A stretch of 64,000 bases of DNA, from NCBI GenBank assembly GCA_028710605.1, contig JAQTTU010000005.1:1-64000 (forward strand), read 5' to 3'. Positions 52,462 through 60,638 of this stretch are shown in pieces. The DNA comes from Sideroxydans sp. (GTDB lineage Bacteria > Pseudomonadota > Gammaproteobacteria > Burkholderiales > Gallionellaceae). Position numbers and translations under genes: made by a program. How positions within the stretch are numbered: position 1 is the first letter of the stretch; the number at the start of each line of letters is the position of its first letter. The notes beneath the pieces are model-generated. The model was not told where the DNA came from, made no database searches, and saw only the letters and a program-made list of their open reading frames with translations.

Positions 52462-53652
52462 TCACCGCGCACCCGCAGGCCTGGCAGCCAACGCCATCCC
52501 CGCCACCACACAAAACCCCGCCCCCGCATAAAACGTAAACGCCGCGCCGAGTTTGTCCCACAACAACCCCGCCAACACGCTGGCTACCAGCATCGCCAGT
52601 CCGCTCATCAAATTAAAGAATCCATACGCCGTGCCGCGCAAATCTGACGGGGTTGCATCGGCCACCATGCGCGCCAACAGGCCTTGCGTGAGCCCCATGT
52701 GCACGCCCCACAACGCCACGCCGAACAGCACTGTGGTCCAATGGTCGCCGCTCGCCAGCACCAAGTCGGCAGCGATTAATACCACCAGTCCCAGCACCAA
52801 TAATTTGGTGTGGCTCATGCTGTCCGAGAGTTTGCCGAAGGGGTAGGCCGAGGCGGCGTAGATCACGTTCATCGCCACCATCACCAGCGGCACCAGCGCC
52901 ACGGCGATGCCGCCCTGCGCGGCGCGCAGCACGAGGAAGGCTTCGCTGAAACGCGCCAAGGTGAACACCGCGCCGATTCCCACCACCCACCAATAGCTCG
53001 CGCCCAGCCGTTGCAGATTGGCGCGGCTGATCGGGTTGGTCGGTTTGTGTTCTCCCTGTCTTTCCGGTTCGTGCACGCCGAACAGCAGCAGCGCCACCGC
53101 CATTAAACCGGGAATCACCGCCACCCAAAACACCGCGCGAAAATCGTTGGCCCACAACAGCATCAGTCCCACGCCCAGCAACGGCCCGAGGAACGCGCCC
53201 ACCGTATCCAGCGATTGGCGCAAACCAAATGCCGCACCGCGAATCTCGGCAGGCGTGATGTCGGCGATCAAGGCATCGCGCGGCGCACCGCGCACACCTT
53301 TGCCCACGCGGTCGAGAAAGCGCGCGCTCAACACCATGCCCATGCCCGAGGCGATGGCGAACATCGGCTTGGTCAGCGCGCCCATTGCATAGCCGAACAG
53401 CGCCAACCCTTTGCGCTTGCCCAGGTAATCGCTCAACGCGCCGGAGAACACCTTCACCAGCAACGCCGTCGATTCCGCGATGCCCTCGATCACACCTACC
53501 GCCAGCGCGCTCGCACCCAGCACCGTCACCATGAACAGCGGCAACAAACTGTGGATCATCTCCGAAGAGATATCCATCAACAGACTGACAAAGCCCAACA
53601 CCCATACGCCGTTGGGGATTTTGGTTAAAGATTCTTTAGTGATGTTGGACAT
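52462..53652 (-). CDS. Major facilitator superfamily transporter
   Basis: A 396-residue inner-membrane transporter with about eleven to twelve spans. The MFS loop motif GALSDYLGKRKGLALFGY follows span 2, and DRVGKGVRGAPRDALIAD is characteristic of one multidrug-like clade. The start is the ATG at 53652 (MSNITKESLTKIP); the longer track frame reads back through a GTAGGATGGGTTGAGCGCAG repeat. The substrate is unknown. Confidence 0.85.
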   Translation of the reverse strand: MSNITKESLTKIPNGVWVLGFVSLLMDISSEMIHSLLPLFMVTVLGASALAVGVIEGIAESTALLVKVFSGALSDYLGKRKGLALFGYAMGALTKPMFAIASGMGMVLSARFLDRVGKGVRGAPRDALIADITPAEIRGAAFGLRQSLDTVGAFLGPLLGVGLMLLWANDFRAVFWVAVIPGLMAVALLLFGVHEPERQGEHKPTNPISRANLQRLGASYWWVVGIGAVFTLARFSEAFLVLRAAQGGIAVALVPLVMVAMNVIYAASAYPFGKLSDSMSHTKLLVLGLVVLIAADLVLASGDHWTTVLFGVALWGVHMGLTQGLLARMVADATPSDLRGTAYGFFNLMSGLAMLVASVLAGLLWDKLGAAFTFYAGAGFCVVAGMALAARPAGAR

Positions 53653-53673
53653 GCTTGGCGTGCCTTCATTGAA

Positions 53674-53758
53674 TGTAGGATGGGTTGAGCGCAGCGATAC
53701 CCATCGTTTATGGTTTGCCGAAAATTGATGGGTATCGCTGCGCTCAACCCATCCTACA
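53674..53758. repeat. GTAGGATGGGTTGAGCGCAG palindrome
   Basis: Perfect 32-base arms (TGTAGGATGGGTTGAGCGCA ..) enclose a loop of about 21 bases. The right end supplies the TAG stop of the next minus-strand gene (CATTTGTAGG). Confidence 0.9.
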
Positions 53759-54152
53759 AATGTTTGCCGGAAAGTCGGTAAAAGAAATACGGCGCAACCA
53801 GCACCCACAGCAGAATCAACGGCCATAGCCGCCCGTGCACAATGTCGTAATTCGCCAGCAACTCAGCCCACGAACGCCCGCCGACATAATGGAAAAACAA
53901 AAACTCGAACGCCACCGTCAGCGCCAACCAGAACAGCCCGATGAACCACGCCTCGCGCGCCGACGCGGGCGGCCAGCGGCGCACGAACTGGCGGATCACC
54001 ACGGCAAATAAAAGGATGCCGCTGACGCAGGAAATCTGGTTCGCCAGTGGTTCGGAAATCTGCGTGCCGTAAGTGAGATCGCGCAAACCGCCGTTGACCA
54101 TGGCGACCGCCAGCAACACGAACCACGCAGCCAGATAGCGAAATTTCATCAA
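53754..54152 (-). CDS. Four-span membrane protein of unknown function
   Basis: 132 residues with four spans (LAAWFVLLAVAMVNG, VSGILLFAVVIRQFV, FIGLFWLALTVAFEFLFF, LILLWVLVAPYFFY). It starts within the four-base ATGA overlap with the flavin reductase gene upstream, so the two are cotranscribed and coupled. Its TAG stop is part of a repeat. I recognise no family. Confidence 0.7.
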   Translation of the reverse strand: MMKFRYLAAWFVLLAVAMVNGGLRDLTYGTQISEPLANQISCVSGILLFAVVIRQFVRRWPPASAREAWFIGLFWLALTVAFEFLFFHYVGGRSWAELLANYDIVHGRLWPLILLWVLVAPYFFYRLSGKHL

Positions 54153-54685
54153 GACATTTTGGAAGGCAACTTGATCGTCTCGCCCGCCAGCATGAACACA
54201 CCCTTGCCCTGATGATGCAGCGTGCGCGGATTTTTCTGTGCAGGATCAAGCCACGCCTTCACCACTTCCAGCACAAAGAAGTTGTACTTGTTCACCATGC
54301 GCGTATCCACCACCTTGCATTCGAGATTGGCGAAACACTCGGCGATCAGCGGTGCGGCCACCAGCGCTGCGGGCAGCGCCGTCAGCTTGAACTTCTTGAA
54401 CTTATCGACCTTGCCGCCCGAACAATTGCCAATGCCCACCACCTGCTTCGCCAGCTCCTGCGTCGGAATATTCAGCACGCATTCCTTGGTCTTCGTCAGC
54501 GCCTCAAAACTGAAATTCCGCCCGCTAATCACGCACCCCACCAGCGGCGGCTCAAACTCCATCATCGTCTGCCACGACATGGTCATGATGTTGGGTTTGC
54601 CTTTGTGGGAGGTGGTGACCAGCAGCACGGGGCCGGGTTCGAGCAGGCGATAGACTTTGGATAACGGAAAAATTTTCTTTGCCAT
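54149..54685 (-). CDS. Flavin reductase-family protein
   Basis: A 178-residue FMN-binding split-barrel protein (LLVTTSHKGKPNIMTMSWQTMMEFEPPLVGCVIS ... CVLNIPTQELAKQVVGIG ... CKVVDTRMVNKYNFFVLEVVKAW), close to the flavoredoxin/flavin reductase family. It should bind FMN and may reduce it with NAD(P)H. It is followed by a coupled membrane-protein gene. GGGGTGCTGAA precedes the ATG. Confidence 0.85.
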   Translation of the reverse strand: MAKKIFPLSKVYRLLEPGPVLLVTTSHKGKPNIMTMSWQTMMEFEPPLVGCVISGRNFSFEALTKTKECVLNIPTQELAKQVVGIGNCSGGKVDKFKKFKLTALPAALVAAPLIAECFANLECKVVDTRMVNKYNFFVLEVVKAWLDPAQKNPRTLHHQGKGVFMLAGETIKLPSKMS

Positions 54686-54892
54686 TTCAGCACCCCTTTC
54701 ATCAAAGGAAGTTTGCAGCAGCCACTTTTTTCATTGCGCCGCACTATAGCGCCGTTGCTGACGAGTAACCAATTACCGTTCGGTCTGAGCGAAATAATGG
54801 TTTTTTTGTCTTGCCAATAAGTTGCAGTGAACCTCAACGCAAATTCAAAAGTCACCTTCGTCGCAAGCCAATAAATTCGGGCATCTCCATGC

Positions 54893-54935
54893 ATCGGATG
54901 ATGCGGATCGCCTATTGACGGGCGTTCCCATCATG
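54893..54935. repeat. GATGCCCGTCAATAGGCG hairpin, reverse copy
   Basis: Read on the minus strand: GAACGCCCGTCAATAGGCGA followed by TCCGCATCATCC. It lies between the flavin reductase gene and the next minus-strand gene. Confidence 0.6.
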
Positions 54936-54951
54936 TTTGCCGTTTGAATTT

Positions 54952-55452
54952 TCACGCCTCGCGTTTAAACATCGCTTTGAAGCGCGCGACCAGGGCTTTG
55001 ATGTTTTGTTTGATGCGCTGGTAGGCGGCCCAGTTGTCGAGGTAGGCGTGGATGCGGTTGCGGTAGTACATGACGAAGTTGTACAGGCGCACGAACCAGG
55101 CGAGTTGCATCAGCGCCGGGCGGGTGAGGTTGAAGATGCGCGCGAACAGTGCCACGCCGAGCAGCTTGGCGATGATGAAGATGACGCTGCCGATGAACCA
55201 GTGGCCGCTGGCGATGGCGTGCAGGCCGAGCAGTTTGGCGGGGATGAGGATCAGGCTGGGCAGCAGGAAGGTGAACAGCGCCCAGCGCGGCGGCAAGGTG
55301 GTGATGTGCGCCTCGACGGCATGCACCAGACGCACCGCGCCCAGGCGCGCCATGAGCTTGGCCGACCAGTCCCAGATGGCTTCTTCGATCAGGAAAATGA
55401 TGGCGGCCAGCCACGACAGCGGGATGAGTAACAAGCGTTTGATTATCTTCAC
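54952..55452 (-). CDS. Three-span membrane protein of unknown function
   Basis: 166 residues with spans near 7-28 (LLLIPLSWLAAIIFLIEEAIW), 56-77 and 84-107, and a basic C-terminus (YQRIKQNIKALVARFKAMFKREA) on the cytoplasmic side. No family recognised, though similar small proteins are common in betaproteobacteria. It is divergent from the exonuclease gene with a repeat hairpin between. Confidence 0.7.
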   Translation of the reverse strand: MKIIKRLLLIPLSWLAAIIFLIEEAIWDWSAKLMARLGAVRLVHAVEAHITTLPPRWALFTFLLPSLILIPAKLLGLHAIASGHWFIGSVIFIIAKLLGVALFARIFNLTRPALMQLAWFVRLYNFVMYYRNRIHAYLDNWAAYQRIKQNIKALVARFKAMFKREA

Positions 55453-55512
55453 GGGCGAGGCTCCATATACTTAAAAAACCAAGTCGGACGAACCGAAAGC
55501 AAAAAGGAATTG

Positions 55513-55588
55513 CACGCGGAGGCGCGGAGGTCGCGGAGAAACAAACTTCACTCCCGCTTTTCTTCGCGGCCTCCGCGCCTCCGCGTGA
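55513..55588. repeat. GCGGAGG three-unit hairpin
   Basis: ACGCGGAGGCGCGGAGGTCG plus CGGAG, mirrored as CGCGGCCTCCGCGCCTCCGC. The GCGGAG unit occurs three times per arm, the GC-rich member of the three-unit hairpin architecture. Confidence 0.8.
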
Positions 55589-55684
55589 GGAATTCTTGTC
55601 ATTTGCTTTATCCGGGTAATTTTCGTGCGGCATTCTAGCAACGGTTTGGTAATATCCGCTTCCGATTTGCACGCTGAGTCCGCC

Positions 55685-56461
55685 ATGAATCCCACACTCG
55701 TTTTCGATATTGAAACCATTCCCGACATCGCCGGGCTGCGCGCGCTGTACGAACTGGACGGCGCGGTGAGTGATGCCGAGGTGGCGGAGATGGCTTTTCA
55801 GATGCGTCGCCAGAAGACCGGCAGCGATTTCCTGCCGCATCATTTGCAGCGTGTCGCGGCGATTTCGTGCGTGCTGCGCGAGGGCGATAACTTCAAGGTG
55901 TGGACGCTGGGCGAGATGGGCGAGGATGAAGGCAGTCTCATCAAGCGCTTCTTCGATGGCATCGAAAAATTCACGCCGCAAATCGTGTCGTGGAACGGCG
56001 GCGGATTCGATTTGCCGGTGTTGCATTATCGCGGCTTGATTCACGGTGTTGTTGCTCCGCGCTACTGGGATCAGGGCGAGGACGACAAGGATTTCAAGTG
56101 GAACAACTACATCAGCCGCTATCACTCGCGCCACCTCGACCTGATGGACTTGCTGGCGATGTACACCGGACGCGCCAACGCGCCGCTGGACGAACTGGCC
56201 AAGCTGATCGGCTTCCCCGGCAAACTGGGCATGGACGGCAGCAAAGTGTGGGAGGCGTACCAGCAGGGCAAGCTGGCGGAGATTCGCAACTACTGCGAGA
56301 CCGATGTGGTGAACACCTGGCTGGTGTTCGCGCGCTTCCAACTGATGCGCGGGCAGTTCACCAAAGCGCGTTACGACAAGGAAATCGAGCTGGTGCGCAG
56401 CACATTGAGCAAATCAAGCGAGGCGCATTGGGCGGAGTATATGGCCGCATGGAAGGTGTGA
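55685..56461 (+). CDS. PolB-type 3'-5' exonuclease (PF10108-like)
   Basis: A 258-residue predicted DEDDy exonuclease. Exo I is VFDIETIPD near residue 6, Exo II lies in VSWNGGGFDLPVL near 101-113, and Exo III in NYCETDVVNTWLVF near 210, with the HLDLMDLL segment between. It resembles the exonuclease domain of family B polymerases but stands free. It probably trims DNA 3' ends. The ATG at 55685 is preferred to the track start 20 codons upstream, which has no support. Confidence 0.87.
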   Translation: MNPTLVFDIETIPDIAGLRALYELDGAVSDAEVAEMAFQMRRQKTGSDFLPHHLQRVAAISCVLREGDNFKVWTLGEMGEDEGSLIKRFFDGIEKFTPQIVSWNGGGFDLPVLHYRGLIHGVVAPRYWDQGEDDKDFKWNNYISRYHSRHLDLMDLLAMYTGRANAPLDELAKLIGFPGKLGMDGSKVWEAYQQGKLAEIRNYCETDVVNTWLVFARFQLMRGQFTKARYDKEIELVRSTLSKSSEAHWAEYMAAWKV

Positions 56462-56464
56462 TGC

Positions 56465-56866
56465 ATGTTGCGTAAAGTCTGGTTGGCCTGCGGCTGGTTG
56501 GGGATTGCCGGTGTGTTTTTTCTGTCGCTGACACCGATGCCCCCGCAACCTTTCACCTTCAATTTTGCGGACAAGCTGGAGCATGGGTTGGCTTACGCGT
56601 TGCTCGCGTTGTGGTTCTGCCAAATTTACGCGGGCAAGGCGCGTCTCCGCTTGCTGTTGTTGCTGGTGGCGATGGGCGTGCTCATCGAATATTTGCAGCG
56701 CATGACGGGCTACCGCTACTTTGAATATGCCGACATGCTGGCGAATGCAACCGGCGTGATGTTTGGTTGGGGATTGGCGCAAACCCGCTTGGGGCGCGTG
56801 TTAACGATGTTGGAAATTATCCTAAAAACCGCAGTTGACCGCTCCATTGAGGCCGCAAGGAAATGA
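56465..56866 (+). CDS. VanZ-family membrane protein
   Basis: 133 residues with four spans and the VanZ-like DKLEHGLAYALLALWF and ADMLANATGVMFGW motifs. It starts three bases after the exonuclease stop and is probably cotranscribed. The general role of VanZ-like proteins outside glycopeptide resistance is unknown. Confidence 0.82.
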   Translation: MLRKVWLACGWLGIAGVFFLSLTPMPPQPFTFNFADKLEHGLAYALLALWFCQIYAGKARLRLLLLLVAMGVLIEYLQRMTGYRYFEYADMLANATGVMFGWGLAQTRLGRVLTMLEIILKTAVDRSIEAARK

Positions 56867-57058
56867 ACATAAAAATATTTTGTTATTTATTCACGCTCAC
56901 CCATCAGGTGAGTCGCTACGAAGTGTATTGCACGTCCCTCGCAACGCATGGCGGCGTTACTCCTCCTTGGAATGGAATGACCATTCCTCGTCGTCGCGCC
57001 TTGCCCTGCGCCGCGATGAACGCGCACTACACTTCGTCCAACCACGGTTTCTAGGATT

Positions 57059-58372
57059 ATGGCAAACACTGAACACATAGTAACGATCGAATCGCTGGAT
57101 CACGAAGGGCGCGGCATCGCGCATGCGGACGGCAAGGTGATCTTCATCGAGGGCGCGCTGACCGGCGAGCGTGTGACTTATACCTCGTATCGCAAAAAAA
57201 ACAATTACGAGCAGGCCAAAGTCGAAAAAATTCTGAAGCAGTCGTTCATGCGCGTGCAGCCCAAGTGTCCGGTGTTCGGCGTGTGCGGCGGCTGCTCGAT
57301 GCAGCATCTGGAATCGCGCGCGCAGGTGGCGGTGAAGCAGCGCGTGCTGGAAGACAATTTGCAACGCATCGGCAAGGTCAAGCCGGAAGTCATGCTGCCG
57401 CCGATCTACGGTCAGGCGTGGGCGTACCGCCAGCGTGCGCGTTTGTCGGTGCGCCATGTGTTGAAGAAGGAAAAAACGCTGGTGGGTTTCCGCGAGCAGA
57501 ACGGCAAATATGTGGCCGACATGCAGCACTGCGAAATCCTCACGCCCAAGATCGCCAGCCTGTTGCCGCTGCTGGGCGAGCTGAACGAAAAATTTACCAA
57601 GCGCGACATCATTCCGCAGATCGAAGTGGCGGTAGGCGAGCATGTGGATGTGCTGGTGCTGCGCATTCTGGATGCGCTTACGCCGTCGGATGTGGCGCAT
57701 ATCAAGCAGTTCGCCGACGAGCATCAGGTGCAGTTCTGGACGCAAACCAAAGGGCCGGAAACGGTGAAGCCGTTCTATCCGCTGGACGCGCCACAACTGA
57801 GTTACAGCCTGCCCGAGTTCGCCATCACCATGCCGTTCGCGCCCACCGAATTCACCCAGGTGAACAGCGACATGAACCGCCTGATGGTCAGCCGCGCCGT
57901 GCGTTTGCTCGCACCGCAAGCGCATGAACGCATCGCCGATTTCTTTTGCGGTCTGGGCAACTTTACGCTGCCGATTGCGAGAAGCGGCGCGCAAGTGCTG
58001 GGCATCGAAGGCAGCGATGCGCTGGTGAAGCGTGCCATGCAGAATGCGCAATCCAACGGCCTTTCCGCCAACACCACATTCCAGATGATGAATCTGTTCG
58101 AGATGGATGAGGCCGCTTTGGTGAAAGCTGGCCGCTTCGATAAGTGGCTGGTCGATCCGCCGCGCGACGGCGCGATCGAATTGATGCGGTCCATCAGCGA
58201 CGAAATTGCGCCGCGCCGCATCGTGTATGTCTCGTGCAGCCCGTCAACCTTGGCGCGCGATGCCGAAGTGCTGGTGCATGCCAAGGGCTACACGCTGAAA
58301 GCGGCGGGCGTGATGAATATGTTCCCGCAGACATCGCATGTGGAGTCGATTGCGCTGTTCGAGAAGATGTAG
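57059..58372 (+). CDS. rlmD: 23S rRNA (uracil-1939-C5)-methyltransferase RlmD
   Basis: A 437-residue enzyme. An N-terminal TRAM domain ([30 protein letters not shown]) is followed by a 4Fe-4S site ([10 protein letters not shown] and the later QHCEIL) and a Rossmann methyltransferase with [13 protein letters not shown]; the catalytic cysteine is in [11 protein letters not shown]. The SAM-binding and uridine-flipping residues are intact. Its TAG stop is the start of a GTAGGTCGGG repeat. Confidence 0.93.
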   Translation: MANTEHIVTIESLDHEGRGIAHADGKVIFIEGALTGERVTYTSYRKKNNYEQAKVEKILKQSFMRVQPKCPVFGVCGGCSMQHLESRAQVAVKQRVLEDNLQRIGKVKPEVMLPPIYGQAWAYRQRARLSVRHVLKKEKTLVGFREQNGKYVADMQHCEILTPKIASLLPLLGELNEKFTKRDIIPQIEVAVGEHVDVLVLRILDALTPSDVAHIKQFADEHQVQFWTQTKGPETVKPFYPLDAPQLSYSLPEFAITMPFAPTEFTQVNSDMNRLMVSRAVRLLAPQAHERIADFFCGLGNFTLPIARSGAQVLGIEGSDALVKRAMQNAQSNGLSANTTFQMMNLFEMDEAALVKAGRFDKWLVDPPRDGAIELMRSISDEIAPRRIVYVSCSPSTLARDAEVLVHAKGYTLKAAGVMNMFPQTSHVESIALFEKM

Positions 58373-58440
58373 GTCGGGCTTTAGCCCGATCACTTTGATA
58401 GGCTCAGGGCAGGCATGTCGGGCTGAAGCCCGACCTACAA
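58370..58440. repeat. GTAGGTCGGGCTTTAGCCCGA palindrome pair between convergent genes
   Basis: Both ends of this 70-base element supply stop codons: ATGTAGGTCGGG ends rlmD on the plus strand, and TTTTGTAGGTCGGG ends the SulP gene on the minus strand. The inner spacer contains GATAGGCTCAGGGCAGGC. Confidence 0.88.
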
Positions 58441-60144
58441 AACCGACAAATTCTCTTGCAGCGCCTCCAGCGCCGCCTGATCTGTCGGAAACAAATTCTC
58501 GCGGCCAATCTTTTCGTTGAGCCCGGTTCTTTCGATCACGTCCAGCGTTTGTTTTTTGAATCCGCTGAAGCACAGGGTGATGCCGCTGCTCTTGAAGCGG
58601 CTCACCAAGTTGGACAGCATATCCACGCCCGACGCGTCGATTTCGTTGATGCCGCTGCATTTGATCAGGATGTGATCGACCTCGGGGTTGTCTCGTTCCA
58701 GTTTCAGTATGGCGTTTTCAAAGTAAGACACGTTGACGAAACGCAACGCGCCGTCGAAGCGCATCGCGGCCAAGCGGTTGTGCAATTGCGGCAAGTTGTG
58801 GCGTTGCGCATCGCGCAGTGTGCCGTCCTGATGCATGCCCAGCAGGGCGATATGCGGGCGCATCATGCGGTACAGCAGCAGCGACAGCGACAGGATGATA
58901 CCGACCAGAATGCCGTCCTGGATGTTCGGTGCGAAGGCCAGCGTGGCAACAAAAGTAATAATGGAGGCGATGCCGTCGTCGCGGTTGGCGCGCCATGCGT
59001 TGCGGATGATGGGGAAATTGATGAGGCTGATGACCGCCATCATGATGATCGCGGCCAGCACCGGCTTGGGCAGGTGAAACAGCAGCGGGGTCAGGAACAG
59101 CAAAGTCAGCAGCACAAACAAGGCGGAAATGACCGAGGACAACCCCGTCTTCGCATTCGAGGCCAGGTTCAATGCCGAGCGCGAGAACGATCCGCTGACC
59201 GGCATGGAATGGCAGAACGCGGCGGCCACTTTGGCCAAGCCTTGTCCGATCAGTTCCTTGTTTTCATCCCAGGGCTGGCGTGTCTTGATGGCGATCACCT
59301 TGGCGCTGGACATGGCTTCCATGAAGCTGATCAGCGCGATCACAAAGGCGGCGGGCAGCAGCGAGATGGACGCGTTCCAATCCAGCGGCGGGATACTGAT
59401 GCTGGGCAAACCCTGCGGAATTGCGCCGACCACTTTGCCGCCCATCTCGGCAAAGCCGATGGCGTAACTGACCCAGGTCAGCAGCACAACCGTGATGAGC
59501 ACGCCGGGCAATTTCGGCGCAAATTTTTTCAGCGCCAGCAGCATCGCAATCGCCGAAGCGCCCAGCCCCAACGACCACGCGTGCAGCGTGTCGATATGCG
59601 TGACGACTTGCCAGATGTCGAGCAGAAAATGTGAAGACTGCGGCGCGGGAATGCCCAGTAATGTCGGCAGTTGCGACAGGCCGATAATCAGCGCGGCGGC
59701 ATTGATGAAGCCCATCAGCACCGGGTGCGACAGGAAGTTGAGCAGCACGCCGACACGCAGTACGCCGAACAGAATCTGGAACAGGCCGGACAGCAGCGCC
59801 AGTAGAATCACGCAGGAGTAAAACCATTCCGTTCCGTGCGCGGCCAACGGCGCGACACTGGCCGCAGTCAGCAGCGAGGTCATGGCGACCGGGCCGGTGG
59901 AGAGTTGGCGCGAGGAGCCGAACACCGCGCCGATGACGGTGGGAATCAGCGCGGCATACAAGCCGAAGTAGGCGGGCACACCGGCCAGTTGCGCGTAGGC
60001 CAGCGATTGCGGAATGGCGACCAGCGAAACCGTGATGCCCGCGAGCAAGTCGAATTTGAACGTGGATGCGAGCCTGGAAAAATGCGCAGATGTGTAAATC
60101 GTAAACGGGTTGAAAAACGACAAGGAAGTTGATGCAGATTTCAT
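58435..60144 (-). CDS. SulP-family anion transporter with STAS domain
   Basis: A 569-residue inner-membrane transporter (about 12-14 spans) with the SLC26/SulP signature LAGITVSLVAIPQSLAYAQLAGVPAYFGLYAALIPTVIGAVFGSSRQLSTGP and a C-terminal STAS domain (DHILIKCSGINEIDASGVDMLSNLV). It probably moves sulfate, bicarbonate or another anion with protons or sodium. It ends in VL-TAG within a repeat. Confidence 0.92.
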   Translation of the reverse strand: MKSASTSLSFFNPFTIYTSAHFSRLASTFKFDLLAGITVSLVAIPQSLAYAQLAGVPAYFGLYAALIPTVIGAVFGSSRQLSTGPVAMTSLLTAASVAPLAAHGTEWFYSCVILLALLSGLFQILFGVLRVGVLLNFLSHPVLMGFINAAALIIGLSQLPTLLGIPAPQSSHFLLDIWQVVTHIDTLHAWSLGLGASAIAMLLALKKFAPKLPGVLITVVLLTWVSYAIGFAEMGGKVVGAIPQGLPSISIPPLDWNASISLLPAAFVIALISFMEAMSSAKVIAIKTRQPWDENKELIGQGLAKVAAAFCHSMPVSGSFSRSALNLASNAKTGLSSVISALFVLLTLLFLTPLLFHLPKPVLAAIIMMAVISLINFPIIRNAWRANRDDGIASIITFVATLAFAPNIQDGILVGIILSLSLLLYRMMRPHIALLGMHQDGTLRDAQRHNLPQLHNRLAAMRFDGALRFVNVSYFENAILKLERDNPEVDHILIKCSGINEIDASGVDMLSNLVSRFKSSGITLCFSGFKKQTLDVIERTGLNEKIGRENLFPTDQAALEALQENLSVL

Positions 60145-60173
60145 TTTTTAGTCCGGGTGGCGATATTCAGTTT

Positions 60174-60383
60174 TCAGAAATTCGGCTGGAGATGCGATGC
60201 AGAGGATGCGGTGGGAGCGTGCCCGGCACGCGAGATCTCTTCATCGCGTGCCGGGCACGCTTCTATCTCCGATTCCTTGGATTTCGGCGTTTCCAGCATT
60301 GTGGTTAACGCATGCAAATTGCCCGCATTGGCGAATGCCAGCGCATTCGCTGCCCGTTTCAGTTGTTGCGATAGAGTTTTCAT
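60174..60383 (-). CDS. Small hypothetical protein with palindrome-encoded tail
   Basis: A 69-residue frame. The first half (MKTLSQQLKRAANALAFANAGNLHALTTML) looks like a genuine amphipathic helical protein; the second half (ACPARDEEISRAGHAPT) is the translation of an 18-base-arm palindrome. Either the gene is short and has been extended or truncated by a repeat, or it is spurious. The rest of the 494-base gap 60145-60638 shows no gene. Confidence 0.35.
   Translation of the reverse strand: MKTLSQQLKRAANALAFANAGNLHALTTMLETPKSKESEIEACPARDEEISRAGHAPTASSASHLQPNF
60216..60261. repeat. AGCGTGCCCGGCACGCGA palindrome
   Basis: Perfect 18-base arms with a ten-base loop, in the leader of the SulP gene. 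It could act as a terminator of the small upstream frame, although no clear T run follows. Confidence 0.8.
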
Positions 60384-60638
60384 TTTTTATCAAAACAGAG
60401 TGTGGGACTCCATTCTTTGCAGTATCCGTGCCGGGTTGGCTAAGGTGTTGATAAACAACCAAATCAGCTTGGTTTGCTGGGGTGGATTTACTGGCTGCGC
60501 CGCAATATGCAACACCTGGCAATAGGTATCTATCGTTTAACATATTGATATTTAACCGTAATAACTCGGCAGTTCGGATTGTTGCGAAGTGCGGTGTGCT
60601 TGTTGCATAATGCAACCAATTCTTACTTTTCTGACCCA

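Noticed and set aside
54965-56341. 458-residue minus-strand ORF
   Set aside because: It lies antisense to the exonuclease gene, then overlaps the three-span membrane protein in another frame; neither half resembles a protein family.
56867-57058. 63-residue ORFs between the VanZ and rlmD genes
   Set aside because: The region is a partly palindromic repeat (GGAATGGAATGACCATTCC, matching ACACTTCG ends) without ribosome sites of its own.
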